A stretch of DNA of 64,000 bases from Acanthosepion lycidas (GCA_963932145.1 OZ010613.1:38164976-38228975), one strand, 5' to 3'. Positions 22,608 through 34,178 are shown, counted from the stretch's first letter. The notes: a model not told the origin generated them from the sequence alone. Program-made: numbers and translations.

Positions 22608-24469
22608 TACCTTCATGAAATCGCTAAAAAGAGTATAGCATGACGTAGAAGGCACCAAACTTGACGAAAACAAAACTTGGATATTTTTTTACATTTTTTA
22701 ATCGTTCCTAGCACGTCCAAAGTTTTCGTTAAATATCTTGTTTTTTAGTCAGCAAAATTGACAGATAATCGATCATGTCAGACATTTTTTCCAGTTTATA
22801 AAATAAATGAAAATCTCAGTTTGAAATTCTTTTAAAAATCAATTATAATTTTTTCAAAACTTATTTTAAGAAAATCAGAAATTAAAATGTTTATTTAAAC
22901 TTAACTTAGTTTCTGCGCCGAAAAGACGTAGTTTGAAAATAAAGCAGCTCATAACCTTTCGCGTCACTTGACAGGTGACGAAAGACATTCATGACGTTTT
23001 GATAGTTTACGTGAGGATAATTCCTTCAACGGAAGGAGAGAAGTGAAGTTATTTAGATTTAAGTGAACAAATTATTTACCTCGTTATTTATAAGGAAAAC
23101 TTTCAGCGCCCTAATTTTTTTTTGTACTTAGCTTTTACCTTTACGCTTACGATGCTTTATGTAAAATATATTAAAAAGAAATTAAAATAAGACTGCTGAG
23201 AGCGAGATTAAATTTCATAAGAAAGGTTTCTAATTAATTTATAGGTACCTTTCTTATTAAATTTTATCAGAAGTGTGCATAAAATACAAATTTAAATTTC
23301 GTAAGATGATACTGATACTTGTAGGTACCCTTCTCAGTTGAAACTGAAAAATCAAATTAACTTCTCGCAAAAATAAATCTATATCTCAAAAGGACATTTA
23401 CGAAACTGAATGCGGCTTTTAACTAATTTTATATTTTAACAACTTAAATGTAAAAATCTATTATAATTAAAGAAATAACAAATAATTGTATTAAAAATTC
23501 AGTATTTAAGTTAAATATTAGACAGAAACTCAATCCACGTGACGTTTTTTTATTGCACGCTTGACACTTCCGGTCTTCCGTAGATTTGATTTACAGTGTT
23601 ATTATTGACTCAAATTATATTTTTTTATATACTGTTGGAAAGCTTTGGAAATTATAATCTGTAAATATATATCTACTTAATAACAACATTTGTTAAATTC
23701 TACAAACTTTCCCCTAATTTTAGAAGAATTAATACAAAAAAATGTAAAAATAAAATATTTCAGAAATAACAAATAATTGTCTTAAAAATTAATTTTTCAT
23801 CGAAATATCTTTTTGCTTTTAGACAATATTGTCCATATTCATTAAAATAAATAAAAGTAATTAAAAGCTTTTGAAATTAAATAATATTTTTGCTATATTG
23901 AGTTTTGTATGTTACAATTCAGAGATGATTTTCAGGTAGAGGTGGTCCAACTAAAAAAACAACAACAAAAAAACATGATTTGGTTTCCTCAAAGCCTTGT
24001 GCTTTTAACTAATATAATCACTAATCTTCCCAAAATTGAAATTATAGAGTTTTCATATGAAAAAAAAAAAAAAGAAAAAAAAAAAATTGACAAGACTTTA
24101 AAAAAGGAAAACATATTTATAATAAGTTCCATCATTTGTGAAAAGTTTCTGAAAGTTTCATTAAAATCCCATAATTATTTTTATTTTTGCAAGATTTTCA
24201 AAATTAATGTCTATCATACAGAAAAAAAAACGTGCTAAAATTTTATGTTATTTTACTAGTTCCGGTGATACAAAGAGAAACGAGTTTTTCTTAATCAAAA
24301 TTTAAAATGTTCTAAAAAGAAGGAAAATTTTTGAAAAATAATTAAAAAATACTTTGATCTTTCCTCTTAATAATAACATAAACATTTAGACGCTAAAATT
24401 TTGTTTTTGTCAAGCTTGGCGTCTTTTTCATCAAGCTATGCTCTGTTTTTAGCGATCTCATGAAGGTAC
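22608..24469. mobile_element. 1.86-kb TIR element inserted in the Penelope-like element
   Basis: The left end GTACCTTCATGAAATCGCTAAAAAGAGTATAGCATGACG...GGC.CCAAACTTGACGAAAACAAAA is matched by the complement of the right end (AATTTTGTTTTTGTCAAGCTTGGCG...AAGCTATGCTCTGTTTTTAGCGATCTCATGAAGGTAC). The arms are about 70 bp. The interior is very AT-rich with repeated AATAACAAATAATTGT, and no transposase is visible (the lysine-rich frame at 23909-24238 is low complexity). Penelope coding sequence resumes on both sides. Superfamily unknown. Confidence 0.75.
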
Positions 24470-24935
24470 ATAAGTATATAGTATAGCTCCTTGACAGCGA
24501 TTTTTAATTGTTTTTTCAGGTGCTTGGACGAGTTTTTTCATTTGTCAAGTCCGTCTTTTATTGCTTCAGATTTGAGTAGGTCACGAATTTCTGTTTTTGT
24601 TTTTATTAGTTGTTCTTTATGTTTTGTTATAACATTTTAATTTAATTTTTTTTTTAATCAATCTATTGTATGGTCTGTAAGGATGACAGGTCCAAGGTTG
24701 AGTAATTCCTTTTGGTGCTATGTTAGTTTGTAGTTAGATGTTGATCAATTTATCTTTATTATTTTGAAGTATACACCCACACAGTAATGTTGATAGGTTT
24801 TTAATGTAGTGATTCCCCAGGACTCATAGATGGTGATTGGGTGGGTCTCTGGCAAATTCAGTGAGTTCCAAGTCAAGTTTTTCAATAAATTGTGCTAAGC
24901 CACAGGACTACAGACTAAGTTTTTTTTTTACCATT
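24470..24935 (-). pseudogene. Penelope-like element, N-terminal part
   Basis: The minus strand continues the same element upstream of the insertion: fragments reading ELLNLGPVILTDHTIDWLKK (24640-24700) and LTWNSLNLPETHPITIYESW (24800-24870), with stops. The 'LNLGP' motif is typical of the region before the RT in this class (from memory). Confidence 0.6.
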
Positions 24936-24974
24936 GTCACAAAAAAAAAAAAATAATAATCATGCCGAATAAAT

Positions 24975-25520
24975 TAACAGAACAACTTTGTTTTTTCAAT
25001 TGAATCAACAAATTTAAAATAAAAACAGTATTATTAACACTTACTCACAGTTTAATTAAAGAAGCTATATTTTTTGAGAATTATAGCAACAGTTTTTTTT
25101 AATTAATAACTTCAAGGAAAATGTATTTACACTTAATCACATTCAATTAAGAAACTGTATTTTAGAATTATGACAGAACAAAGTTTCTATATTGATTGAA
25201 CAAAAGTTTTTTTTCAATTGATTAAATAAATTTAAAACAAAAACACACTAAATTTAATCACAGTTCAATTAAAAAGCTATTTTTGAGAATTATGGAAAGA
25301 ATTTTTTTTTAATTGACAAAACGAAATTAAATACAAAAAAATCTAATACAAAAACAGTTCAATTAAGAAATTATATCTTTTGTGAATTATAATTTTTTTT
25401 TTAAATTAAATTAATAAATTCAATACAAAACAGTACACTTACTTAATCATAGTTCAATTAAAAAACTATATTTTTTGAGAATTAAGACAACAATTTTTTT
25501 TTTTTTTTTTGTTTGCATTT
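24975..25520. repeat. AT-rich degenerate tandem repeat, about 95-bp unit
   Basis: CAGTTCAATTAAGAAACTATATTTTTTGAGAATTA recurs at about 25048, 25142, 25262, 25356 and 25452, separated by poly(T) and AATTAATAAATT stretches. Confidence 0.75.
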
Positions 25521-26281
25521 TTTTAATTAATAAAGTGGATGTGTTGAGTCTCATTTCTCTATAGTTAGAAAAACTTCGACCGAAATTGACAAGTTGCGGT
25601 AAAGATCAAAGAGGCAGAGAAATTGCATAGGGGTGGAGAAGACATTTTTATTACCCGGGGAGATAGTGAAACATCAAAAATTCGGTTATATTGAAAAGTA
25701 ACGTTCTTTCTTTTTTTCCTTTTTTTTTTTAAGACAAAATTTATCTTTTTAATGACACTTTCTAACTATTTTGACAAAATCTGTTTTTAGATGCGTCCAT
25801 GCATTTCTACAAGAGTTTTGGCATCATGATTACGCGTTAGATTGTTTAAATCAAAGGTCGGCAAACTTCAATGAGTTCAGGCGCATCAAATAAATAATTA
25901 TAAAAATAAACCGTGAAAGTATCTGACATTGACGTCTATTTCCCGACATCCGCACATCTCACCACCCAATGAAAGAACGAAAACGTGAAAGAAAGAAAGA
26001 AAGAAAGAAAGAAAGGAAGGACTAGTAAAAAGTATTTGAAAGAAAGACATCAAATGATTAATGCGGTGTTTATTATTTAAAATTACAAAAAATATTGACC
26101 TCCTTACAGTCTACCAAATCGCGTAGGAAAATTTATTTTATCTAAAGACAATTTTTGAGCGCTGTTAAATATTATTTGAACAGTGAACAAAAGGTATACA
26201 AATGTCTCCGCATGTTAGTTAAAAAACGTTTTACACCCCTAGTTTTTTTTGTACGTTAACAACAAAAATGCAAAATAAATA
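25521..26281. other. No gene seen; (GAAA)n at 25990-26016
   Basis: Non-coding apart from the short microsatellite. Confidence 0.5.
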
Positions 26282-26500
26282 CAGTGTAACCCGGATATAA
26301 GAGAGTTGCCGGGACCGGAGAATAAGTCTCTTATATCCGAGTTTCTCTTATATCCGGGGTTTTTCTTATATCCGGGTTTGGTCTATTTTGTTTAGGTAAG
26401 TATGGCTCTAATTTGGGACCAGAGAAAATCACTTATATCCGGGTTTCTCTTATATCCGTGTTTCTCTTATATCCGGGTCTCTTATATCCGGGTTACACTG
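26282..26500. mobile_element. Pogo-like MITE, copy 2
   Basis: 219 bp, TA on both sides (26280-26281, 26501-26502), inverted relative to the copy at 15856. CAGTGTAACCCGGATATAAG at both ends; centre GGTCTATTTTGTTTAGGTAAG. The open frame starting in it is incidental. Confidence 0.9.
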
Positions 26501-26784
26501 TAAATAAAATTCTATGTACTAATTACCATCAATATCAAGTTCATTTGACAAATGATTTGCGTTCGGTTGCAGAGCTAATGCATCAGTTACATTTTAAAAA
26601 TTAACTTGATGCTGTTTACTTGTTTTAATTTGACTGTCTTCTAAACTGATATGGGTTGGTTTTATGCAATCGCTTTGTATAGGAAACGTTAGGCGCGTCC
26701 ATGGGACGAACAAAGTTACTGCTCCTTTAAAATTTTTATGGGTCAGGGACTCAGGACGCGCTTCTATCACCATCTATTCCCCTC

Positions 26785-26785
26785 A

Positions 26786-26816
<31 letters not shown>

Positions 26817-26828
26817 CATACATATACA

Positions 26829-26900
<72 letters not shown>
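26785..26900. repeat. (CT)n then (TA)n microsatellites
   Basis: (TC)n at 26791-26814, then (TA)n at 26835-26900 ending directly at the mariner terminus. Confidence 0.95.
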
Positions 26901-26904
<4 letters not shown>

Positions 26905-28167
26905 GTCATCCTATAAGTTCTGTCCGAATTTTAACTTTTTGTTAAAATGAACGAAATTTAAAGAGTATTTTATAATGTCTAATGGAGCTGAACATTATTT
27001 TTATGTTTAGATGCATTTAAACTGATCAAATTTTATTTCAGAGAACAATAAAATTAAATTTTGTTTGATTAAAACCCTGCTAACATGGAAGTACCCAAGA
27101 ATCATTTGAGGCACATAATGCTTTATGAGTTCAAGAAAGGAAACTCAGCAGCCGAAGCGGCTAGAAACATTCACTCAGTTTATGGAGAGAAATGTGTGAA
27201 TGAAAGAACTTGCAGAAGATGGTTTGCAAAATTTAGAGGTGGAGATTTCACCCTTGAAGCTGAATATCGAACCGGACGTCCAGTTGAGTTTGATGAAAAG
27301 CTTCTTGAAGCAGCCCTTGAAGAAAATCCTGCTTTATCAGTTGAGGAATTGGCAGTGGTTCTCAGTTCAAACCATACAACTGCTCATCGTCATCTTCAAC
27401 AACTTGGAAAAGTTCCTAAACTTGGAAAATGGGTGCCTCATGAATTGTCTGAAAACAACCTCAAATCCCGAGTTGACATCTGCTCTTCTCTCCATTTTCG
27501 CCAACTTGTTTCACCTTTTTGGGTAGACTTGTGACTGACGACGAAAAATGGATCTTTTATCGAAATGTTAAGCGTCGTAGACAGTGGCTTGGTAAAGGGG
27601 AAGGACCCCAGCCACAGCCGAGAAGGGAACTTCATGGGCAAAAGGTTCTTCTTTCAATCTGGTAGGATCGCCAAGGAATAATCCACTTTGAATTCTTACC
27701 ACCTAATGCAACAATTAATGCTCAAATATACTGTCAGCAATTAGAACGTTTGAACCAAGCTTTGAGGAAAAAAAGACCTGCTCTAGTGAATCGAAAAGAG
27801 GTGATGTTTCATCAGGACAATGCGCGACTCCACACAGCAAGAATCACGTCACAAAAGATCGAAGAACTTGGTTGGGAGAAAATTCCTCATCCACCTTATT
27901 CTCCCGATCTTGCTCCTTCAGACTACCATTTGTTTCGTAGCTTACAGAATAATTTGGAAGAAACAGCTTTTGTAACACAGGGAGAGGTTAAAACTGACAT
28001 TTGTGAGTTCTTCGAATCAAAGCCAAAAGAATTTTACAGTAATGGAATTAGTAAGCTTGTTAATAGATGGAAGGAAGTCATAGATAATCAGGGAAAATAC
28101 ATTGTTGATTGAATCTGTAATTAAATGTAACATTTGGTCACTTGTTTTCTTTATTAAAAATTCGGAC

Positions 28168-28170
<3 letters not shown>
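26901..28170 (+). mobile_element. Mariner element with truncated right end
   Basis: The left TIR TCAGGTCATCCTATAAGTTCTGTCCGAATTTT begins immediately after (TA)n. The right side keeps only the inner part (AAAAATTCGGACAGA, ending 28170) and runs straight into another (TA)n; about 18 terminal bases are missing. The enclosed transposase gene is nearly complete. Confidence 0.88.
27085..28112 (+). pseudogene. Mariner transposase, one frameshift and one stop
   Basis: DDE transposase of the mariner family: binds the TIRs and moves the element into TA sites. The N-terminus (27085) has MLYEFKKGNSAAEAARNI and ERTCRRWFAKFRGGDF, the paired helix-turn-helix domains, then a linker with TGRP. Catalytic triad: D in TDDEKW (near 27540), D in MFHQDNARLHTA (near 27812), D in YSPDLAPSDYHLF (near 27930); exactly 34 residues separate the last two, the DD34D signature. 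Breaks seen: one T missing in the T-run near 27515, shifting the frame, and TAG in place of the usual Trp codon near 27662. Length otherwise fits a full transposase of about 345 residues. Recently inactive. Confidence 0.92.
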
Positions 28171-28237
<67 letters not shown>

Positions 28238-28340
28238 TCAAACAGGTTTGGTTGAATAATTTAGACATATCATGTGGATTTATTTTGGTTATGATCCTTT
28301 CAAGTTCACGGATTATTTTCTTGGTAGCCTTAGAAAATTG
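28171..28340. repeat. (TA)n then diverged block P fragment
   Basis: (TA)n at 28171-28230, followed by CACACATTCAAACAGGTTTGGTTGAATAATTTAGACATAT, which resembles block P at 20525-20575. Past 28340 to 28560 is AT-rich with no gene. Confidence 0.7.
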
Positions 28341-28620
28341 ATTAAGAAAAATACCAAATTTTTTTTCAAAAAATTTTTATTTTCCTAAGTTCTTATTTGA
28401 AAGAAAATTTTGTTATTTTTTTAATCAATTTACTAATTTTTCAGTCACATCAGTCGTCACCAGTTTTCATTGGTTGTCTCACGTTTTTCTGAATTTACCG
28501 TATTTTCTTTTTACTGAGCACCCTGTATTGTTAAAAAATATAACTATATTATAATTAGCTACGATACTTGGCGTGCATTGCAAATGTCAAATCTCTTTCT
28601 TTTGCGTCTCTGTGATTCGC

Positions 28621-28669
28621 AGTCGTTGCTTTGAGAGATTTGTATAAAAAATCTCTCAAAGAAACGACT
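28621..28669. repeat. 21-bp stem hairpin
   Basis: AGTCGTTGCTTTGAGAGATTT (28621-28641), a 7-base spacer, then its complement with one mismatch (28649-28669), directly before a LINE 3' end. Confidence 0.75.
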
Positions 28670-30127
28670 TTTTTTAAAGCATTTCACCCCAGGCAAGGCG
28701 GCGGTGCCACAAGCACGCAAGCGGTTACAAAGAGTGGGGGCAAGAGTAGGCGTCCTAGAGGAAAGGATGAAGAGAATGACGGGGAATTAGATCAAGGCAT
28801 CAGAACTGACATTACATTTGAATATTTGGAGATTATAGATATCAAGGAAGCAAGTAAGGGGAAAGGAGTTCTACAGACTGGAAGCGAGAGACATGAAGCT
28901 ATTGGAGTAGAAAAGACGGCTACATTTAACCCTTTCAACAGTGAAAGGGTGGATCTGAGTTGTCAACGAAGTAAAACGTTTAAATTCATGCAGTTTGGGA
29001 ACCAGCGAAAGTAGCTCGTCGGAGCAGTTACCGTGAAAGTATTTGAAGAAAAGACAGAGGGAAGCGGCAGCACGTGTGTGAAAGATCGACTGTAAGCGAT
29101 ATCCCAGATCAGGGCCAGTCACATTGCATATCCGTCTCTGGATTTGTAGAGGACCTTAAGACGAACAGCTCCAGTTCATGTTTGGCAGCAGTATTCCATG
29201 CAAGGGCGAATGATTTATTTATTGATCTGAAGGATGTACTCAAGCGAGATAATCTTTCAGGCGCAATACATATAACCAATTATCCTTGCGGTAGATGAAA
29301 CTATTGATTCAATGTATTTGTTCCATCTCAGTTCAGCGGACAGTGTGCAGCCAAACAGTCGCAGAGAGGTGCTCTCGTGGAGCTGAGTATCAGACATTCT
29401 AATGGAAGGTAGGAAGGGTTCTCTGTGGTGGGTAAAAGAGAGCAGTTTTGTTTTTGAGGCGTTAAAATTAACCAGCCATTTTGCCCCAGTCAACTACAGA
29501 TTGGAGGTCCTTTTCGAGATCAACGGTCAGGTTAGTTTTGTCAGCGATTTGTTATTGAGGCAGGAGTAAATAGTAGTGTCATTTGCATAGATGCCTACTT
29601 GGTAACTGATGACATCGGGAAGATCGTTAATGAAGACCAGAAACAGTGTAGGACCCAGGGTAGAGCGTTGGAGAACACCTGCGTTCGAGAGAAAGGAACT
29701 GGAGGAGAATCCGTTAAGGACGACATTCATTATACGGTTTGACAGGAATGATTGTATTAATTCAAATAATCGTCCTGAAATTCCGTATCCCTGAAGCTTA
29801 CGAAGAAGGCCCGCATGCCAAACCCTATTAAACGCTTTAGAGATATCTAGAGCTACGGTACGAGCTTCTTCGTTATTGTGAAGTGCTTAGTAAACAAATT
29901 CAGTTATGGTTGTGATCGGGAGAAGCGGAAACCATATTGCTTGTCAGAGAGGAGATCCTGAGATGTAAGGTGCTTAACCACTCCGTCGTTGATTAAAGCT
30001 TCAAAGACTTTGCCGAAGCGTGATAGGAGACTGATAGAACGGTAGTTAGATGGGTCAGAAGAGTCCCCAGAGTGCTTAAAGACAGGTACAACAGCATTGT
30101 CATAAAGTAATTCGAAACTAGTTTCTA
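28670..30127 (-). pseudogene. LINE reverse transcriptase (jockey/CR1-like), broken
   Basis: Runs right to left from a MITE at 30128 to a LINE 3' terminus (CATTTCACCCCAGGCAAGGC) at 28680. In order: SNYRSISLLSRFGKVFEALI and DKQYGFRFSRSQ (29904-30080); GVLQRSTLGPTLFLVFINDL then IYANDTTIY (29527-29730), where the catalytic Y-A-D-D has become Y-A-N-D; WLVNFNASKTKLLSFTH (29430-29480); RAAASLCLFFKYFHGNCSDE and VPKLHEFKRFTS (28930-29060). Frames are interrupted between blocks. The best-preserved LINE copy in the window, but the N-to-D change and the frameshifts make it inactive. Confidence 0.88.
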
Positions 30128-30207
30128 TTAGGTTGGTGCAAAAATAATATCGTTTTCTCACATATGTTACTATGTGAGAAAACGACATTATTTTTGCACC
30201 AACCTAA
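30128..30207. mobile_element. Palindromic mariner-type MITE, copy 3 (80 bp)
   Basis: TTAGGTTGGTGCAAAAATAAT at both ends in inverse orientation, TA at 30126-30127 and 30208-30209, centre CACATATGTTACTATGTG. Exactly 80 bp, the length also known for human MADE1. It interrupts the LINE reading frame. Confidence 0.93.
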
Positions 30208-30324
30208 TACTTTTAACCCGGGGAAATTTCACGGTTTTCGCATTTCAATATTTCGATGAATCTTAAATATTAAGTTAATGATTGAAGAAGCTCATGGTAA
30301 GTTCTACGACAATAAAATATCTAT

Positions 30325-30465
30325 AGAAAGATTTCACAGTTTTGCAGCACACCTCTATAGTCAGCCTCTAAACTTTTCAGCCCGGCCTCGTAACAATGTA
30401 GTTATTAGTAAGAAGAGTTGAAATTAATGCATGCAAGATTTCACAGCTGTGAAAATGTGGTTCTA
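30325..30465. mobile_element. Fragments of the long-TIR mariner family
   Basis: GATTTCACAGTTTTGCAGCACACC.CTATAGTCAGCCTCTAAAC...GGCCTCGTA (30331-30389) matches the right TIR of 58874-60066, and AAGAGTTGAAATTAATGCATGCAAGATTTCACAGCT (30415-30452) matches its inner part. No transposase sequence between. Confidence 0.65.
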
Positions 30466-30815
30466 CAGAAGGATACCATGGACTGAACATGTGAGCAAAG
30501 ACGAGATTTTAGAGAATATAGAAACAAAAAAAGGAAACAAATACTTAACATCAGCAAGAGATATTTGAAATTTCTAAGGGCATATAACGAGGAAGGAGAG
30601 CTTCGAAAATCGGATACTCACAGGACAGAGAAAAACGACGCATAAAATACTTGACGAGCTTAAGTAAATGGATGGTGGAACATGGTTTTTAAAAGAAATA
30701 ACAAAAAGAAAAAAATGTATTAAGAGGAGGAGGAAATTGTAGAGAGCCATGATCGCTTAAGTCCCGTGGGGACACGAAACGTAAAGAAAAAGAAGTGCCA
30801 TTTAAAATATTATAG
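30465..30815 (+). pseudogene. LINE ORF2 C-terminal fragment
   Basis: Plus-strand pieces RIPWTEHVSKDEILENIETK (30473-30530), SKIGYSQDREKRRIKYLTSL (30603-30665), KWMVEHGF and a terminal CREP-SLKSRGDTKR-like stretch. Same family as 18450-18690. Frameshifted. Confidence 0.72.
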
Positions 30816-32590
30816 CCTAACTGAAAATACCTGTAAAGAACAATAAATTGCATCGATTGCTCTCAGGTATGTTATTACAATGTGTTCAGTTTTTAAGACT
30901 TATCATGTTTGTCTTTAATCTGAATAAGAATTTCGATGTACGCTAATATAAACAAAAGAAAAAGAAGAAGGCTGTTGTTCAGAAATGAATATAGATTTTT
31001 ATGTTTTTATTTGTATCGACATTGTTTCAAAATTAAAGAATAAAATCACGCAACTTGTGTAAAATTAAATATCATTTTAAAGCGAATTCTTTCAACTTAA
31101 TACATTTTTTAAATACAATTTGGACTTTTATCAATTTTTAAATCTTTGAAATTAAGACATCAAAACATGATTTTCGCTAAATTTATATGAGTTTAAACTC
31201 GGTCGCAGTGCAGCTTGAAATGACTAGAAACATCGTTTCTAGTCATTTATAAATTTTACTTTTTATTGCATATTTATAACTTTTTTTTGTATTAAACATA
31301 CTTGGTCGAGTTCAAATTGCAAGTGAGTCAGCGTTGATGTACTTTTGCGCGGTAAAGTCGTGATTTCGAGTGACGTCTTTGGTCAGTCGGTGTTTTCTTT
31401 TTATATGTTTTGAAAGTCCAAAATCGGCTCAAAGAAGTTTTTGCGCAATTTTGTTTATGCACGTGAAACTTTCAGATTATTGTGTCGTTAACCAATGAGA
31501 TTTGTTGATTCGCCTAGTACGGTTTTTATTGGTCGAAGTTTTCCATACGTAGACGTAAGATATAGACTGTTCTGTTACTAGGGGTGATAGGTAGAGAAAA
31601 AAGGACGAGTCTACAAGGTCATTGACGTACTTCTACCATTGAAGTACGTAACTAAGTAAAAGAAATTTTCTTTCCTGGAGGAAATTGGAGAAGAGAGAAC
31701 GTCACTTCACTTATTCTAAATATTAAAAAATGCGTACACCATGACAAACAAGACTTGAAACTACCATTTGAAATTTGAAAGTTACAAACTTTTATTACAT
31801 AGACAATAAAGCAAAAACATTTTTGCAAAAAGCTGCCAGAAAAATTCCTTTCGTGCACCTTATTATGAAAAATGAAAGATAGCGGAACAAAATTATAGAA
31901 ATCTGTAGTGATACTGGCAAATTAATATGCCTAATTTGCATAAGTGCAAGAGAAAGCCTATATAACTCGTCACTGAGAATAACGTGACACAAAGACAAGC
32001 TTAGCGACTGACTAGTATAGGATACAAATCCTATATCATTACAACAAATGACTAAAAAACACAAAGTAGATTTGCACACCCGCAAAATCGGATCAAAACG
32101 ACTAAAAACAGATTTCTCAATAAGGTGTGAAATTAATTTTCTGACCAATGAAAGGAGGCGATTTGCTAAACTAAAAAGAAAGATAACGAGCCAGTGTGAA
32201 AAATAAGTCAACAATAAATAGAGAATCTCAAGTCAATCACTAGTAAGAAGGGCGCAGAGATCATAGAGGACTGACAGTAAATCCCATCACTGACTCAACC
32301 CGACACTAAGAGCCGAAAGTGGAGTAGGAAAGGAAAACAACAGCAACAACAACAACATCAAATTTACAACTGACTCCAAAACAATTCAACCCGATAAGTA
32401 CATTTTCCTTTTATCTTTTATTCCTCATCCACACTCTTTTTTTCAACTTAAATTGATCGCCCCTTTTTCCTTTACACCTATACAAAAACAAAAGAAACAG
32501 ACATTACTCTGCTACTCCGGCGAAAGACAGCGAACACAGACATTTTGTCAAAATCACATTTTGCTTAAACGAACATTAATCTTTTTTTTA
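30816..32590. other. No gene recognised; palindrome and CCAAT-like motifs
   Basis: A perfect 14-bp stem with a 3-base loop lies at 31218-31248 (AAATGACTAGAAAC/GTTTCTAGTCATTT). ATTGG/CCAAT motifs occur at 31490, 31528 and 32147. A 139-residue minus-strand frame at 31795-32214 is rich in Leu and Ser, matches nothing known to me, and is probably chance. Confidence 0.4.
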
Positions 32591-32596
32591 CCCTAT

Positions 32597-32902
32597 TTGA
32601 ATTTTAAATTTTAAGGTTGTGCGTTTTTGTACACATATAGTAATAAGAGAATTCTTTTTACTGGTAGATTTTCCGTGAATATGGCATGAACTATATTGTT
32701 CTATAATTACAGGAATGTCACACTTATTATCCGAAAGTTCCACGTTGAATCAGTTATTTTAATTTCGTTTATAGGTGCAGTTTTAATTTATAATTACATG
32801 AATCATTCATACAAAAAACAATACCAAAACCTACCAGTAAAAAAGAATTCTCTTATTACTATATTTGTACAAAAACGCACAACCTTAAAATTTAAAATTC
32901 AA
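32597..32902. repeat. Long inverted repeat, about 70-bp arms
   Basis: Arm 32597-32667 (TTGAATTTTAAATTTTAAGG to TTTACTGGTAG) is almost perfectly complementary to 32831-32902. The loop segment 32760-32822 is itself complementary to 33965-34033. Confidence 0.88.
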
Positions 32903-33027
32903 GGTCAGCGTTGCGACCGCACGTTCCAAAACAATAACACATTTCTCATAGCATTTTTTCGGATTACATCTGTATTTTCGTTGTCCTCTTATTACCGAGA
33001 AGTAAAAACAAGAACAAATCTATTTCC

Positions 33028-33066
33028 ATACCTGAGGATGTCTGTAGAAACAGACGAAAGCTTGTA
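33028..33066 (+). ncRNA. Weak hammerhead-like motif
   Basis: CTGAGGAT, then a perfect six-pair stem GTCTGT-AGAA-ACAGAC, then GAAAG. It resembles the core CUGANGA - helix II - GAAA of hammerhead ribozymes, but helix I and the cleavage triplet are poor. Confidence 0.25.
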
Positions 33067-33115
33067 AAAATTAAAAAGACCTTATGCAACTGGAATTTAT
33101 AAACAGGGATCATAT

Positions 33116-33828
33116 TGTGGGATCTTCCACAACAAACCAGCCTTACCTCTTTTTAGGAAATGCACTCTTCCTAACTGGTGAGTAACATCCTACTTTCATA
33201 CAAATATAACAAGTATTCATTGGTCAATCACCTTCAATCTAGCTTGTTGATTGGTCAGTTCCGACCAATCAAACCGCCTGCACGCGACCAATCTGTTTTC
33301 CCGCTCATATGCTGGGAGCCTCACGACCATTATATAAACCCAACACGTGTAAACTCGCTCGAGTTTTTTTTCTATTCATCTCTCTCGCACGTCTCATTCC
33401 TTGCTACCAAGTGCCAAGATGTAATCTTCAAGAACTCCCGTCTTAGCCATTTGCGATGAGACGTTAAAGACAATTACCAACATTCACGAATTCTGAAATC
33501 ACTTCTGAACTTTTACCAACTTTACAACTCACAGTTCCAAACTTTATTCTTCTAAATTACAAGTTTAATATTACTTCTTTTTAATATGAACTCCGGTACA
33601 ACTAATACCTAATCAAAGGGACACGACTCTGTCCTACCTTTTCAGTTCGCATGCATGTACATCAAACATTAATAAATTTAATTGTTATGTTTTGAAATCA
33701 TTCCGTTCAGTTTTGTATTTTATTCTATGTGCTATTTACGTCAAATATGAATTGCATTGCGTTCACGCATTGTCCTTAATCTCACCTTACCTAGCCAAAG
33801 TTAAACAATGGTAATACAACCGCTACAT
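33116..33828 (+). mobile_element. Probable LTR with promoter and polyadenylation signal
   Basis: Starts at TGTGGGATCTTCCACA and ends near CGCTACA. It contains four ATTGG/CCAAT motifs within 80 bp (33218, 33250, 33265, 33288), TATATAA at 33332-33338, and AATAAA near 33671, in the order U3-R-U5. It is followed by TATTGGTGATTCTGTCGG, placed where a retroelement primer-binding site would be. No gag/pol follows and no second LTR was found, so it may be a solo or cut copy. A host promoter is the alternative. Confidence 0.5.
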
Positions 33829-33959
33829 ATATTGGTGATTCTGTCGGAAATAAACAAAAATGTTAACCCCTATCGCTACAATATCATTCATATACAGGTT
33901 CGGGGTTAGTGTATCTTATTGAAATTGTTTGCGAAGATGTATTCTCGCCATTTAAATCA

Positions 33960-34055
33960 TTAACCTCTATATTTGTTTTTGTATGAATGATTCATGTAAT
34001 TATAAATTAAAACTGCACCTATAAACGAAATTAATATATATATATATATATATAA
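33960..34055. repeat. Inverted copy of 32760-32822, then (TA)n
   Basis: TTGTTTTTGTATGAATGATTCATGTAATTATAAATTAAAACTGCACC is complementary to the loop of the 32597 inverted repeat. (TA)n at 34034-34053. Confidence 0.85.
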
Positions 34056-34178
34056 CGCCTTTTAGTAATACAATATATCATAGTTTCGGATTACAACTCA
34101 CACTCACACTATCTATCTATCTATCTATAGATCTATCTCGGTTTAGTCATATCTATCTATGAATCTCTCTATCTATCC

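Noticed and set aside
23909-24238. Lysine-rich 109-residue ORF
   Set aside because: Low-complexity A-rich sequence inside the non-autonomous TIR element; no family motif.
31795-32214. 139-residue minus-strand ORF
   Set aside because: Leu/Ser/Cys-rich without motifs, starts and ends in AT-rich sequence, no splice or promoter support; left as unannotated.
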